Source: CAYNLX01 sp964441535
GTDB taxonomy: Bacteria; Bacillota_I; Bacilli_A; RF39; UBA660
DNA: 36,064 bases
Direction: 5' to 3'
Assembly: GCA_964441535.1 (NCBI GenBank)
Contig: CAYTXQ010000002.1
Coordinates: forward strand, 1 to 36,064
Shown: positions 11,501-19,316 of the stretch, piece by piece
Layout: each line of letters opens with the position of its first letter
How positions within the stretch are numbered: the stretch's first letter is position 1
Translations under genes and position numbers: made by a program
The notes under the pieces: generated by a model
Told to the model about the DNA's origin: nothing
The model's database searches: none
The model's input: the letters and a program-made list of their open reading frames with translations, nothing else

Positions 11501-14500
11501 AAAAGGTAAATTTATAGTATAATTTTTACCACTATCTGCTATAGTTGGTAACATATATTTAGCAAATCCACTTCTATTTTCTAATGTACTATGATGATAT
11601 AATAATAATTGAGCAATAGCTAATTCTCGACCTTTAATATTTTTAACAACATTATTTTTTCCTCTTTTAGGAAAGTCAATACCACCAAATATTCTTACAT
11701 CAAAACTATTAATAAAATCTTCATTTAATATATATTCTCCATCTTGTTGTTTAAATTCCCCTGTACCATAATCTATTTTTAAAGCAGCTTTCATAAAATT
11801 AGAATATTTCATACTATCATCTTTCATAAATCTAGTTAACTTTTCTAATATTATTTTATGTCCAGCTTCATTTTTAATTAATTGTAGAAACTCAGTTAAT
11901 AAATTTTTATCATTTACGGCATACTTTTGATTATTTTCAGCACCTAAATAACTAAATTCAATAGGAAACTCCATATAATCTGCAAATAATTCTGCTATAT
12001 TATTTAATTTAGAATATATTTTAGATGATATTTCTTTATGTACTATATTAACTGCATCATAACTATCAATTTCATCTTCAATAATATTAGCATCGTTTAT
12101 AGCTTTTATTATATAATATCCAATTTCATTAATAGATCTTTTTAAATCATTTACTATTATAGCCTGTGGAAATTCTAAATCATTATTAATTCGTTTATCA
12201 TATGGATTATTAATATAGCTAAGAATAATATCTTTATCTATTTTAATTCCTAGTTCATATAAACTTTTAGAAAAAATATCAGATAAATAACCATATTGCT
12301 CTTGTAAATATTTAATTTTATCTTCTTCTGATTTTGTATCATCTTTTTGATATTTTCTTATATTACTATATATTTTATTATAATTTTTTTCATATTTATC
12401 TCTGCTATCTAAAAACTCTTTTGTAAAAAATTTACCATCTGTAAGATTATATTTAAATGATTCTGCCCAAATATTAGCTAATCTATGATAGTGTAATTTA
12501 ACCCGATTAGTAATTTTAACACCAGTTATACTATTATTAGTAATATTAACTGTTTCTTCATTTACTACAACTCTATTAAAATCAGTTAATAAAGAACTAG
12601 CAATGTTAGGATTTTGTCTAATTAGACTTATTAAATTTATTAAATATGGTTTAATATATGATGCTTTTTTTAATCTATCCATCATATCATCCATACTAAC
12701 AACACCAATTAAACTATGTTGTAATCTAGAATATTCTAACTTTAAATCAATATATTCATCTAAACCAGTATATTTATTTTTAATAACTTTACCATTTTTA
12801 TCTAATTTTTTTAAACTACCTAGTATTTCTCTAGTTCTAGAAGATAATTTATCTAATCCAGGTTCTGATAATAAATCTTCATCCTGCCATGCTTTTGTTA
12901 AAGGATTAGCATCATCAATTAATTCTTCTTCCCCATCATAATCATTAAATAATTTATCATATTCTAACTGTGCTTTTATTTTATCATCAAGTTCTTCTAA
13001 AGTAGTAATGCGAATTTTATATATATCTTGCAAAACATTTCTATATAATTCAAACAAACCATCTTTATTTGTTTTTAAATCTTCTGCAACACGCAATAAT
13101 AAATTTCTTTGATTTTGGGTTAAATAATTATTATCACTACTATCTAGTTTTTCTCTTTGTCTAACTGTATCTATAATAATATTACCTAATTCTAATCTAT
13201 GATTTAATTCAGGATTATCTTTTAATTCTTTCGCTGTTATTAAACCATATTTTTTATTTAATTTTGGTACTATATGATGTTTTAAAATAGGATATAATCC
13301 AACTAAAGCATTTAAAGTTGCTTCCTGTTCTTTAGGACTATTAAATATAGGAAGTATTAATCCATATTCTCCAAATACTTCGTTATTTCCAATATTAAAA
13401 ATTTCAAAGTAAACTTTATTTACTTCCTTATTATCTTTATTTAATATAGTTTTTTCACGAAGTCTAAGTTGATAACTTCCTTCAACTCCACTATTTATAT
13501 AATATATAGCTTCATGTATATCTAAAGTTTTATTTCCTATATCAAATTTTATATTAGGTGAAAATAATTTAGCTTTACCATTTAAATTAAATGCTTTAAA
13601 AAGACCAATAGATAACATTACCAAGTTAGATCTATTATTAATAGCTTTATTAGAATAGTTACCAAATTTATTATCATAAATATCTTCAAAGAAAGACTTT
13701 ATTTCGTTATTTCTATTTAATAGAGACAACATATAATTAAATAATTCTTCAAAAAGCCTTCTTATTTTACTTCCGAGCTTAGTATCTTCTCTATATATAG
13801 CATACTTTCTAAATTCTTCTGCTAATAATTCATCTAATTTTGAATAATCTCTAATACCAAATTCTTTAATTGCTTCCTTATATATTGCTAACTTACGTTC
13901 AGGAGAAGTATATAAATTAAATGCAACATGAAATGCTTCGTGATAATGAATACCATAATCAGCTTTTGTAGAAATATATACCATAGCATTATGAAATTCT
14001 GCATATTTACCACGTCTTATAAGATAATTATATGTATCTATATTTAATTTAATATCTGGAAATCTAGCATCCCACCACTCTTGAGCCTCAATAGGGTTTA
14101 AATCTTGATTATATTCTTCAACTTCTCCAATAGTAGCAAATGTTATACCTGTACCACTTGTTGTATCAGTAGGATCAGGAGGATCTTTTTTGTCTGCTTT
14201 TCTAATTCTATCTACATAACTATTTATTTCTTCAACAGTTAAAGAAACTTTATTTGTAAAAGCAAGTGAAGATATATCTCCAGTACTTATTTTTCTAAAT
14301 CTATGATTATTTTTACCTCTATATGCAGTAGCTTCTTCCTTTGAAAATACACCAATAGTTTCAAGTTCATTTATTAAACTTTCAATAGTATCGTCTTCTT
14401 TCTTTTCTACAGGTAGTTGTTCTTTCTTATCATCTTTAACAATAGTACCACTATCTTCTTTTTTAACATCTTTTTTTAAACCTACATCTTTAGGTCTTAC

Positions 14501-17500
14501 AACTTTTAACTTTAAATCTATAGTATTACCTGTTTTATCAGTTATACGATCATTACTTCTACTTTTAGGTTGACGATAACTTATTATTTTTCCATTTTCA
14601 TCAACAATAGTAGAAATTGAAGCTAATAGTTTTCCTTCTTTTAAAGCCTTTTCTAATTCTTCTTTAGATATATTAAAATCTATAAAATATTTTATAGGTT
14701 CTGTACCTTCTGTTAACATTGCAGCAAATTCTTCTATTGTATCAACAACAACTTCTGAATTTTTTAAACCTTTAGTTAATCTTAATTTACCATTAATATC
14801 TACCCTTAATGTATATTCGCTATTATTTGCATTAAATACAACTCTATCTGAAAATACTTTTGCTAATGGGATACTTAATTTTTTAGATACATCTTCATAA
14901 TCTATTTCTTTATTTTCTAATTGTTTTAGTAAGTTAGGAAGTTTATTTAATGCCTCTAACATATCCTTCTTAGTAACTTTTTCAGCAAATAATTTTAAAG
15001 GCATTTTACTAAAATAATCGTCTTTAAAATTTTGATTCATAGTTGGTATTAATACATAGAAACCATACCCACTAGCACCTTCAAAAGAAACAGGATAATT
15101 TATATTTGAATTTGTACCATCGTTATTATACCAACTAGCCAATCCTCCTTTTCCTTGTTTTCTAATAATAATATCATTAATTGTCAAATTAAGATTTTTA
15201 ATATTAGTTCCACCTTTTTCATTTGATGCAAATACACCACTGCTTAAATTATCAGCAACCATTTCAACAGTTTTACCTTTAAATATAGCAGCTCTTATCG
15301 CTTTAAGTTGATTTAGTTCTCCTTCTATTTTAACTTTCCATTCATTATAACTATATCTACCACCAGTATCAGATGTTAATTTATGTTTTTTACCTAATAT
15401 AAATATATGTTCAACAACTTTTTTAAAGTTAACTTGAATAGAACCACTATCCTTTTTAGATAAATTATATTCTACCATATTCATAATGGCTTTATATAAT
15501 TTAGGGTATTCGTTTTTTAATAAAACAGTTATAGCATTATAATCAACGTTTCTACTTAAATAATCATTTAATAACTTATTAATTAAATCAGATTTATCAC
15601 CCAATTCAATGATGGAATTAATTATATCATATTCACTTTCTAAATATATTGTAGATTGAATATAACCAACTTTTAACGAACCTAATTTAACAACTATAGG
15701 TACATTTTCCCAACTATCTTTGTTATTATCATATAAAACACTATCTTTATCTATACTTAAACTAACTTTATCACCATATTTTAATTTTTGTAAAGCTGTT
15801 ATTAATTGTATAATTTGTCTATGGTCTTTATTTTTTGAATTTAATACTATATTACCATCATGGACATTAGAAAGATCATCATAACTAGGAAAATTATCTA
15901 ATAAATCCATTAAATATACACTAATAGAATTATCAGTAAATTCCATATCTTCTGGAATAGTAGGTAATGTACTAGATTCTTTAGATTGTTCTTTTGGTTC
16001 TTCTTTTACTTCTTCTTTTGGTTCTTCTGTTACTTCTTCTTTTGGTTCTTCTTTTACTTCTTCTTTTTCTACAGATAAATAATTATCTAATATAGGACTT
16101 TCTAATTTATTTATACCTACAATATTTATTTTACCACTTATATCTATTGTAGTAAAAATAGGAGATAATAAAGATTTATTTATTTCATATAATAAATTAT
16201 TACTTGTTAAACTAAATTGTTCTAAACTAGCTGTTTCACCTTCCTTATACATCATATCTAATATATTAGAACTAGTATTATCTAAAAAACTTTCTCCAAT
16301 AATAGAAGAGAAATCTTTATCTAAAAATATACTAGCTAATCTATTTAATATAAAATATTCAGTTTTACGTATTCTTAATCCATTATTGCTATTTGCATAA
16401 TATAATTGTAATATAGCTATAGATTTAACTATATTATAAAGTTCTTTAATTATATCATTTCTTATATCTTCCGGTAATTTATTTATTTTACTTTTAAATA
16501 TATTTAATAATTTATCGGGCTCTAAAAAATCAGGATACGCAGATTTAAAGTCAGCAGTAACACCAAAATAAGATACATCTTTATTAATATTAGTATCAAA
16601 AATAAAATTAAATAATAGATTATAATATTTTTCTAATAACTTAGAAGTTTCTATTTTTATTTGATCGGGTGTTAAAGGACTAGTAGAAGTTTTACTTTCT
16701 GTTTTACTTTCTGTTTTTACTTCTGTAGTATCTTTTGTAGACTCTTCAACTTTTTTATCTTTAGTTTCTTTTTCTTTATTTTTATATTCTCTATTAGAAC
16801 TTTCTATAAGACTATTTAAATAACCATTATCATCTTTTAATACCTTAGATAAATCTTTCATTTCTTTACTAATGACTATATTACCATTAGTATCTCTTTT
16901 AGCATTATTTACAAGTCTACCTAAATTTTCCTTAACTTGAATAATAATATTTTCTTCAATTTCTTTAGCTTTTTCTTCTTTATCTTTTAAAAATTTCTTA
17001 TACTCTTCATTTAAAAAATTATTTAAATTATGTTGATAATTATCAATAGTTTTATTTATTTCATTTTTACTTTCTTCTAAATTACTTAATTCGGTAGATA
17101 TATATTCTAATTCTATATTAGAAGATAAAGCTTCCATTTTTCTATCTTTATCTATATAAGATAAATCAACATCTATAGTTTTACTTTCCGATAGATTATA
17201 ATTTTCTTTAAGTTCTAATACTTTTTTCTTTTGATCAGATATTTTATTTTCTAAATTAGAAATCTTTTCATTAATACTTTCAATTAATTGACTATTTTCT
17301 AATAAACCTGTAAGATCAATATTAGATTTAGTTTTATTTTTACTTTTTCCTCTAAGATTTTTTAATTGTTGTACTAAATTATAATAAGTAAAAACCTCAA
17401 AGTCTATTATATCAGTAGGCTTTCTATCTTTTAATAATTTATCTTTTATTTCATTGAAAACTTTTATATTTTTATCATTATAGCGACTATTAGCCATAGT

Positions 17501-19315
17501 ACCTGTATAATGATATATCATTCTTTGTCTAAATTCTTCTGCTAATTCACCAGAAAAAGGAACTTCACTACCTAACACTGCTATATTACTAGCATAATTA
17601 AAATCAGCTTCTATCTTACTTGCTTCTTCTTTTAAAGGTTGTATATATTTTTCCTTAAAGTCTATTATTACTTTATGATCTTTACCAAATTCCTTTTCTA
17701 ATTCTTCTATTTGAGAATTAAGAGTAAATTCTATATCATTTAATAAATGTTCACCTTTTATATCTTTATTTAATAAATCCATAATATATCCGTGCATCTT
17801 TTGAGCAACTAATGAATATATTTGTTCAGGTGTACTATGTTCGTTAGATGCAATAGCTAAACCACCAACAGTATTTAATAAAGTAGGAGCAACTTCCGCT
17901 AATTTAGTTTTATTCCATATAGGATTACCTTTTTTATCTAATTTAATTTGAGATTCACCATTAATTTCTTCTGTTTCAAAAAAATCTTTAGAAGATAAAC
18001 CTTTATACTGAAATAGAGTTTGAGTTAATATTTGAGACCTCATATTTGATCTCTTAACATCTCCTCTATAACTATTATAACCATGTCCCAAACCTGGTAT
18101 AAATGATATTAAACCACCTAATACCATAGCTTTAACACCTTCATCATCAGTAAAAGCATTTAACCATTCATCAAATACTCCAACTATTTTTTCATTAATA
18201 GGTCTTTTATTATCTATATTATGCTCTGCATCTTGTTGTAAAGCAAATTGAAAACCTTCTTCTATAATACCTTCTGATATAATATTTTTACCTAAAGACA
18301 TAGCCATACTTTTAGCATAACCTAAAGTACTTGTTTTAGCAGTAGCACCAGCTAAAACATTAGCTACTGACTTTACAGGGGCTTTATTTATCATACCCAT
18401 AAGAGCATCAAACTGAACAGCATTTGTAAACATAAGTAATCCAACATTAGCTATAAATACATCTCTAGCAGCTTTAGCTGATCTTTCTTTTATTTCATTA
18501 AGTGTATATGGTTTACCTGTTTCAGGATTAATTTTTATAACTCTATTACCAAAATTATCTTGATCATAAAAACTATTTTCTATATTTAATTGTACCTCTC
18601 TAGCTTCAAATCCTGCTTCACTTAAAGCACTAAGTCCAATTATTGTTTTACGATCAGCATTAGCAGCCCAATTTTTTAAATAGTTAGCATTTTTAGACAA
18701 TGCAGCCTTACCTAATTTACTACTTTTAATTGTATTACCATACAACTTTGCTAACTTAGAACCTACTTTAAGACCTTTACTAACAGCTAATCCAGGAACA
18801 AACATACTAGCCATAAATGCTAAACCATCTATAAAATCATCCATCCAAAAACTAGCAGTACCCATTTGTTTCCATATATTACCATTTAAGTAATCTCTAG
18901 TTTTATATACAGGTAAAGCCTCTTTAATATCTTCTTCTAATCCTGCAAATAATTCTACTATAGCATTACTAGTAATAGCATCCATACCTTCCCACAATGC
19001 AGGTATTACACCAGCAATATGACCAACACCTTGAAGAGTTTTAGTAGCAAAAGTACCTACTAATCTACCTAAACCATTACCTATTCTATCACCTATTGAT
19101 TGATTTTGTGCCATAAGTTCTCCAACATCAGACATTGGATGAACCATAGTACCTTCAATATAATCAGAATGTAATTTATTAGTAGGATAACCAACCATAG
19201 AAGAATTAACACCCTCTATAGGTTTAGGTAAAGGTACTGTAATATTTATTTTAGATATATCTAATCCGCTTCTAGGATTACTATACAAATAGTTATCTAA
19301 TGAATAATTCTCCAT
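5507..19315 (-). CDS. Giant crAss-type virion RNA polymerase fused to an HExxH metallopeptidase domain
   Basis: About 4,602 residues as assembled, including an N gap. In order: residues 80-125, 158-178, about 285-305 and 394-412 are hydrophobic, Gly-rich segments; about 670-775 is coiled coil; acidic or Lys-rich linkers lie near 860-900, 1083-1107 and 1590-1640; HEAFH at 1792-1796 with LLAEEFRKYAI downstream looks like a gluzincin site; DFDID at 3339-3343, within PTGWDFDIDSFF and preceded by GYRIPSS, is the metal-binding loop of a double-psi beta-barrel RNA polymerase. Phage phi14:2 gp66, the studied member, is packaged, ejected and transcribes early genes (recalled knowledge). The polymerase core may span roughly 1,950-4,150, by analogy with gp66. 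A repetitive EKVDEKVDEK linker precedes the gap, and 250 unrecognised residues follow it. The gene sits one base from both neighbours. The hydrophobic N-terminus may help membrane passage (inference). The polymerase call is firm; joining the C-terminus across the gap is not. Confidence 0.9.
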   Translation of the reverse strand: MENYSLDNYLYSNPRSGLDISKINITVPLPKPIEGVNSSMVGYPTNKLHSDYIEGTMVHPMSDVGELMAQNQSIGDRIGNGLGRLVGTFATKTLQGVGHIAGVIPALWEGMDAITSNAIVELFAGLEEDIKEALPVYKTRDYLNGNIWKQMGTASFWMDDFIDGLAFMASMFVPGLAVSKGLKVGSKLAKLYGNTIKSSKLGKAALSKNANYLKNWAANADRKTIIGLSALSEAGFEAREVQLNIENSFYDQDNFGNRVIKINPETGKPYTLNEIKERSAKAARDVFIANVGLLMFTNAVQFDALMGMINKAPVKSVANVLAGATAKTSTLGYAKSMAMSLGKNIISEGIIEEGFQFALQQDAEHNIDNKRPINEKIVGVFDEWLNAFTDDEGVKAMVLGGLISFIPGLGHGYNSYRGDVKRSNMRSQILTQTLFQYKGLSSKDFFETEEINGESQIKLDKKGNPIWNKTKLAEVAPTLLNTVGGLAIASNEHSTPEQIYSLVAQKMHGYIMDLLNKDIKGEHLLNDIEFTLNSQIEELEKEFGKDHKVIIDFKEKYIQPLKEEASKIEADFNYASNIAVLGSEVPFSGELAEEFRQRMIYHYTGTMANSRYNDKNIKVFNEIKDKLLKDRKPTDIIDFEVFTYYNLVQQLKNLRGKSKNKTKSNIDLTGLLENSQLIESINEKISNLENKISDQKKKVLELKENYNLSESKTIDVDLSYIDKDRKMEALSSNIELEYISTELSNLEESKNEINKTIDNYQHNLNNFLNEEYKKFLKDKEEKAKEIEENIIIQVKENLGRLVNNAKRDTNGNIVISKEMKDLSKVLKDDNGYLNSLIESSNREYKNKEKETKDKKVEESTKDTTEVKTESKTESKTSTSPLTPDQIKIETSKLLEKYYNLLFNFIFDTNINKDVSYFGVTADFKSAYPDFLEPDKLLNIFKSKINKLPEDIRNDIIKELYNIVKSIAILQLYYANSNNGLRIRKTEYFILNRLASIFLDKDFSSIIGESFLDNTSSNILDMMYKEGETASLEQFSLTSNNLLYEINKSLLSPIFTTIDISGKINIVGINKLESPILDNYLSVEKEEVKEEPKEEVTEEPKEEVKEEPKEQSKESSTLPTIPEDMEFTDNSISVYLMDLLDNFPSYDDLSNVHDGNIVLNSKNKDHRQIIQLITALQKLKYGDKVSLSIDKDSVLYDNNKDSWENVPIVVKLGSLKVGYIQSTIYLESEYDIINSIIELGDKSDLINKLLNDYLSRNVDYNAITVLLKNEYPKLYKAIMNMVEYNLSKKDSGSIQVNFKKVVEHIFILGKKHKLTSDTGGRYSYNEWKVKIEGELNQLKAIRAAIFKGKTVEMVADNLSSGVFASNEKGGTNIKNLNLTINDIIIRKQGKGGLASWYNNDGTNSNINYPVSFEGASGYGFYVLIPTMNQNFKDDYFSKMPLKLFAEKVTKKDMLEALNKLPNLLKQLENKEIDYEDVSKKLSIPLAKVFSDRVVFNANNSEYTLRVDINGKLRLTKGLKNSEVVVDTIEEFAAMLTEGTEPIKYFIDFNISKEELEKALKEGKLLASISTIVDENGKIISYRQPKSRSNDRITDKTGNTIDLKLKVVRPKDVGLKKDVKKEDSGTIVKDDKKEQLPVEKKEDDTIESLINELETIGVFSKEEATAYRGKNNHRFRKISTGDISSLAFTNKVSLTVEEINSYVDRIRKADKKDPPDPTDTTSGTGITFATIGEVEEYNQDLNPIEAQEWWDARFPDIKLNIDTYNYLIRRGKYAEFHNAMVYISTKADYGIHYHEAFHVAFNLYTSPERKLAIYKEAIKEFGIRDYSKLDELLAEEFRKYAIYREDTKLGSKIRRLFEELFNYMLSLLNRNNEIKSFFEDIYDNKFGNYSNKAINNRSNLVMLSIGLFKAFNLNGKAKLFSPNIKFDIGNKTLDIHEAIYYINSGVEGSYQLRLREKTILNKDNKEVNKVYFEIFNIGNNEVFGEYGLILPIFNSPKEQEATLNALVGLYPILKHHIVPKLNKKYGLITAKELKDNPELNHRLELGNIIIDTVRQREKLDSSDNNYLTQNQRNLLLRVAEDLKTNKDGLFELYRNVLQDIYKIRITTLEELDDKIKAQLEYDKLFNDYDGEEELIDDANPLTKAWQDEDLLSEPGLDKLSSRTREILGSLKKLDKNGKVIKNKYTGLDEYIDLKLEYSRLQHSLIGVVSMDDMMDRLKKASYIKPYLINLISLIRQNPNIASSLLTDFNRVVVNEETVNITNNSITGVKITNRVKLHYHRLANIWAESFKYNLTDGKFFTKEFLDSRDKYEKNYNKIYSNIRKYQKDDTKSEEDKIKYLQEQYGYLSDIFSKSLYELGIKIDKDIILSYINNPYDKRINNDLEFPQAIIVNDLKRSINEIGYYIIKAINDANIIEDEIDSYDAVNIVHKEISSKIYSKLNNIAELFADYMEFPIEFSYLGAENNQKYAVNDKNLLTEFLQLIKNEAGHKIILEKLTRFMKDDSMKYSNFMKAALKIDYGTGEFKQQDGEYILNEDFINSFDVRIFGGIDFPKRGKNNVVKNIKGRELAIAQLLLYHHSTLENRSGFAKYMLPTIADSGKNYTINLPFYKLRGTRDINTKQFIINKDGVRLKQAVYNTIYSELEDMKNATDLLFNIVDNRLELKEGIENNEYIYEHYHYVYSTTKFDEFGKPIKIFLDEQGKPTGRVFKFYNITTLNNISNIFNPSTGLVNITKDNIENDPFVKKIIDTAVQEFLYSLIYDYSKLMKPFHFRGKDGKLTYNNSLLLLQHPEANNINDKGKDHFIKGKSSTYRVPSYQQHLFAEYAINAWLANIQIAEMFLGKLSQFEEGSFTKRAKSMIQKGRSVYSNKILRVQNFYTPKRIVSDYKLIEDAISSAISITDPIEHKKILNNLMKPYKKGVNFSDGFSYTTTTRLVKQLQEFGAYENISHMFNRIIKNGNEIYYLKESLTDKEITIYLNSIKSLYTDRDIDGNGKVVSKYKKHSEFPLDPIFTKNIPSLEVIRKHMEDNNIDIFGDVSTEKNGYLNTEAISSDGININSDQLSKLPIEERSVTHDRVQLDVPELHIDKEVKLGLQIRKHILANINKKGRYKNIITGISKKGIEVENNIHDLIGKITTLDREKLEERLSIVEKDIIDKKENSIKNLYRVLLSQFKNRNFTQDIMDSISTLPDYSDFEGTLDLLGIRKQIVQILMALYTKNVLETKMPGMQLVNISNQFNNIIVEKEKKGEIEEIRRSLQSYKDKNGRIIVEVYIPAWSNDFYNEDGSLIDVNDLDDNLKLMLGYRIPSSAKHSAFIMKVVGFTPKEYGSIGIAPDSLMLPTGWDFDIDSFFVNRFNHIKTDDGKFKILDFDNYNTDNKLILKKQYQNELVSYMISVLGSKYSTLERFSTAESPNIVKHRDEIKKILGNSIKLNPYSPADQIKIFNIARAGAKGLGAAANTVTTSTILQKLDIKLKQPIDTILDDNGNPIIIKKLLRNNDNSFITKDGINIIQTLGEAVLMFVDSMKIELPVNLNETSFGVYSLMEQLMLGTEFSLKFLAQEVVDLYLDRVDIESTMEMLDQESRNPINKTRNEILTNLYILVAPKLRELNKTNKEYNLAEFDKRLKKSKDGLLFFNLFSKNDINLIRQFEKILGLEILTKNFNFSNKLYNISNKDLTNTLKLKVKYDSLSQEDKIEYWKKQYIYFNYYQVFSKMNSDLLSESLLVNADKYSPKTFEELNIYINKIKTGLKTENESFYVGNKKSDNNILNNIYKKNSKYPYMANYLANVHLSMQKNLSPLFITETPAFIDALNIFRNNFMYLESRELSKFSERYKEYLLSRMLDDHYLFNMSERETHVLLGISKDLDESSVAEKFIEYKRERLNKGDVKLSDDHWINYINPLISPNQVISNFRVHKLNALPIDATNSIHDGIKNTMIKDYMNGSIKDRDMIEDLIRYEFLTSGLTYSRGGLRRLIPNKLLMELGISRHLKFKGTLNDKNQMFGSDHYHNFIKNNFFNYKLIPKINLEYIEHSRDNNQNIISIPIQLLRNRSRRQRLSPVLRFVENDINKLLIYVTTINYERIYIIADTRGSALFFEPSYNKGTPNIINTSFSRDIGGIKLPTEYKAYEESFLTYGDFSNANRDSIIGTEADINMRKIADGAIVEVTTNNIDKSSSYTSIKEIAEKNDNDVKQLRNSYTYYSLRTKEIKSNRVIMLARNYNLKDRDISDRTKKLIFDCHKKGDSFILGNSYTDLKFIIYLQSIGAKYEVHGYKGKNRYEKSEFIEKKKVKETKNIVEEKVDEKVDEKVETGRKNKTLGKISVSNDXXXXXXXXXXXXXXXXXXXXXXXXXXXXXXXXXXEEVTKEPTPTPKQLLPAKRFKIDNHNILFVTELSEYENINYVTEYGFNENSVKNANELLDRLNENFPNTSSSLKTMLEEVKNGSENNIKRIKISPKLLDVLDISNQNYKNIQGVSFIVGKDSIVVFLYSKSDLSYDNNTSTLIDFNTNTLEANVLNKLLIFLYGSNLQFKNENMFSDIGVYLNDIIDENFSVEMLHDGLISDELRGYLKQIKYYEQMYEANKTEFLKNDMSKDQFMMLPDKVKDNRLNCI
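6262..6361. other. Assembly gap of exactly 100 N
   Basis: One hundred consecutive Ns, the usual placeholder for a gap of unknown size. It interrupts the C-terminal linker of the giant polymerase gene between ISVSND and EEVTKEP. Because 100 may not be the true length, the reading frame across it, and so the single-gene model, is unproven. A 12-base tandem repeat lies 50 bases away. Confidence 0.98.
6411..6446 (-). repeat. Three 12-base tandem repeats beside the assembly gap
   Basis: Units at 6411-6422 and 6423-6434 are identical and 6435-6446 differs slightly. They encode EKVD repeats in the charged linker of the giant protein. If more copies lie in the unsequenced gap, this would explain why the assembly broke here. 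Confidence 0.8.
15996..16067 (-). repeat. Three 24-base tandem repeats encoding an acidic linker
   Basis: Units 15996-16019, 16020-16043 and 16044-16067 differ by a single base. They encode about three copies of an eight-residue KEEVKEEP-type unit at residues 1083-1107 of the giant protein. This is a flexible, highly charged linker between domains and a place where copy number could change by slippage. Confidence 0.9.
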
Positions 19316-19316
19316 A

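Noticed and set aside
6221..13000. Plus-strand open frames of about 60-112 codons opposite the giant polymerase gene, such as 12603-12941
   Set aside because: They are antisense shadows of an AT-rich coding strand: Phe/Ile/Ser-rich, no domains, no leaders of their own, and one at 6221-6559 runs through the N gap.
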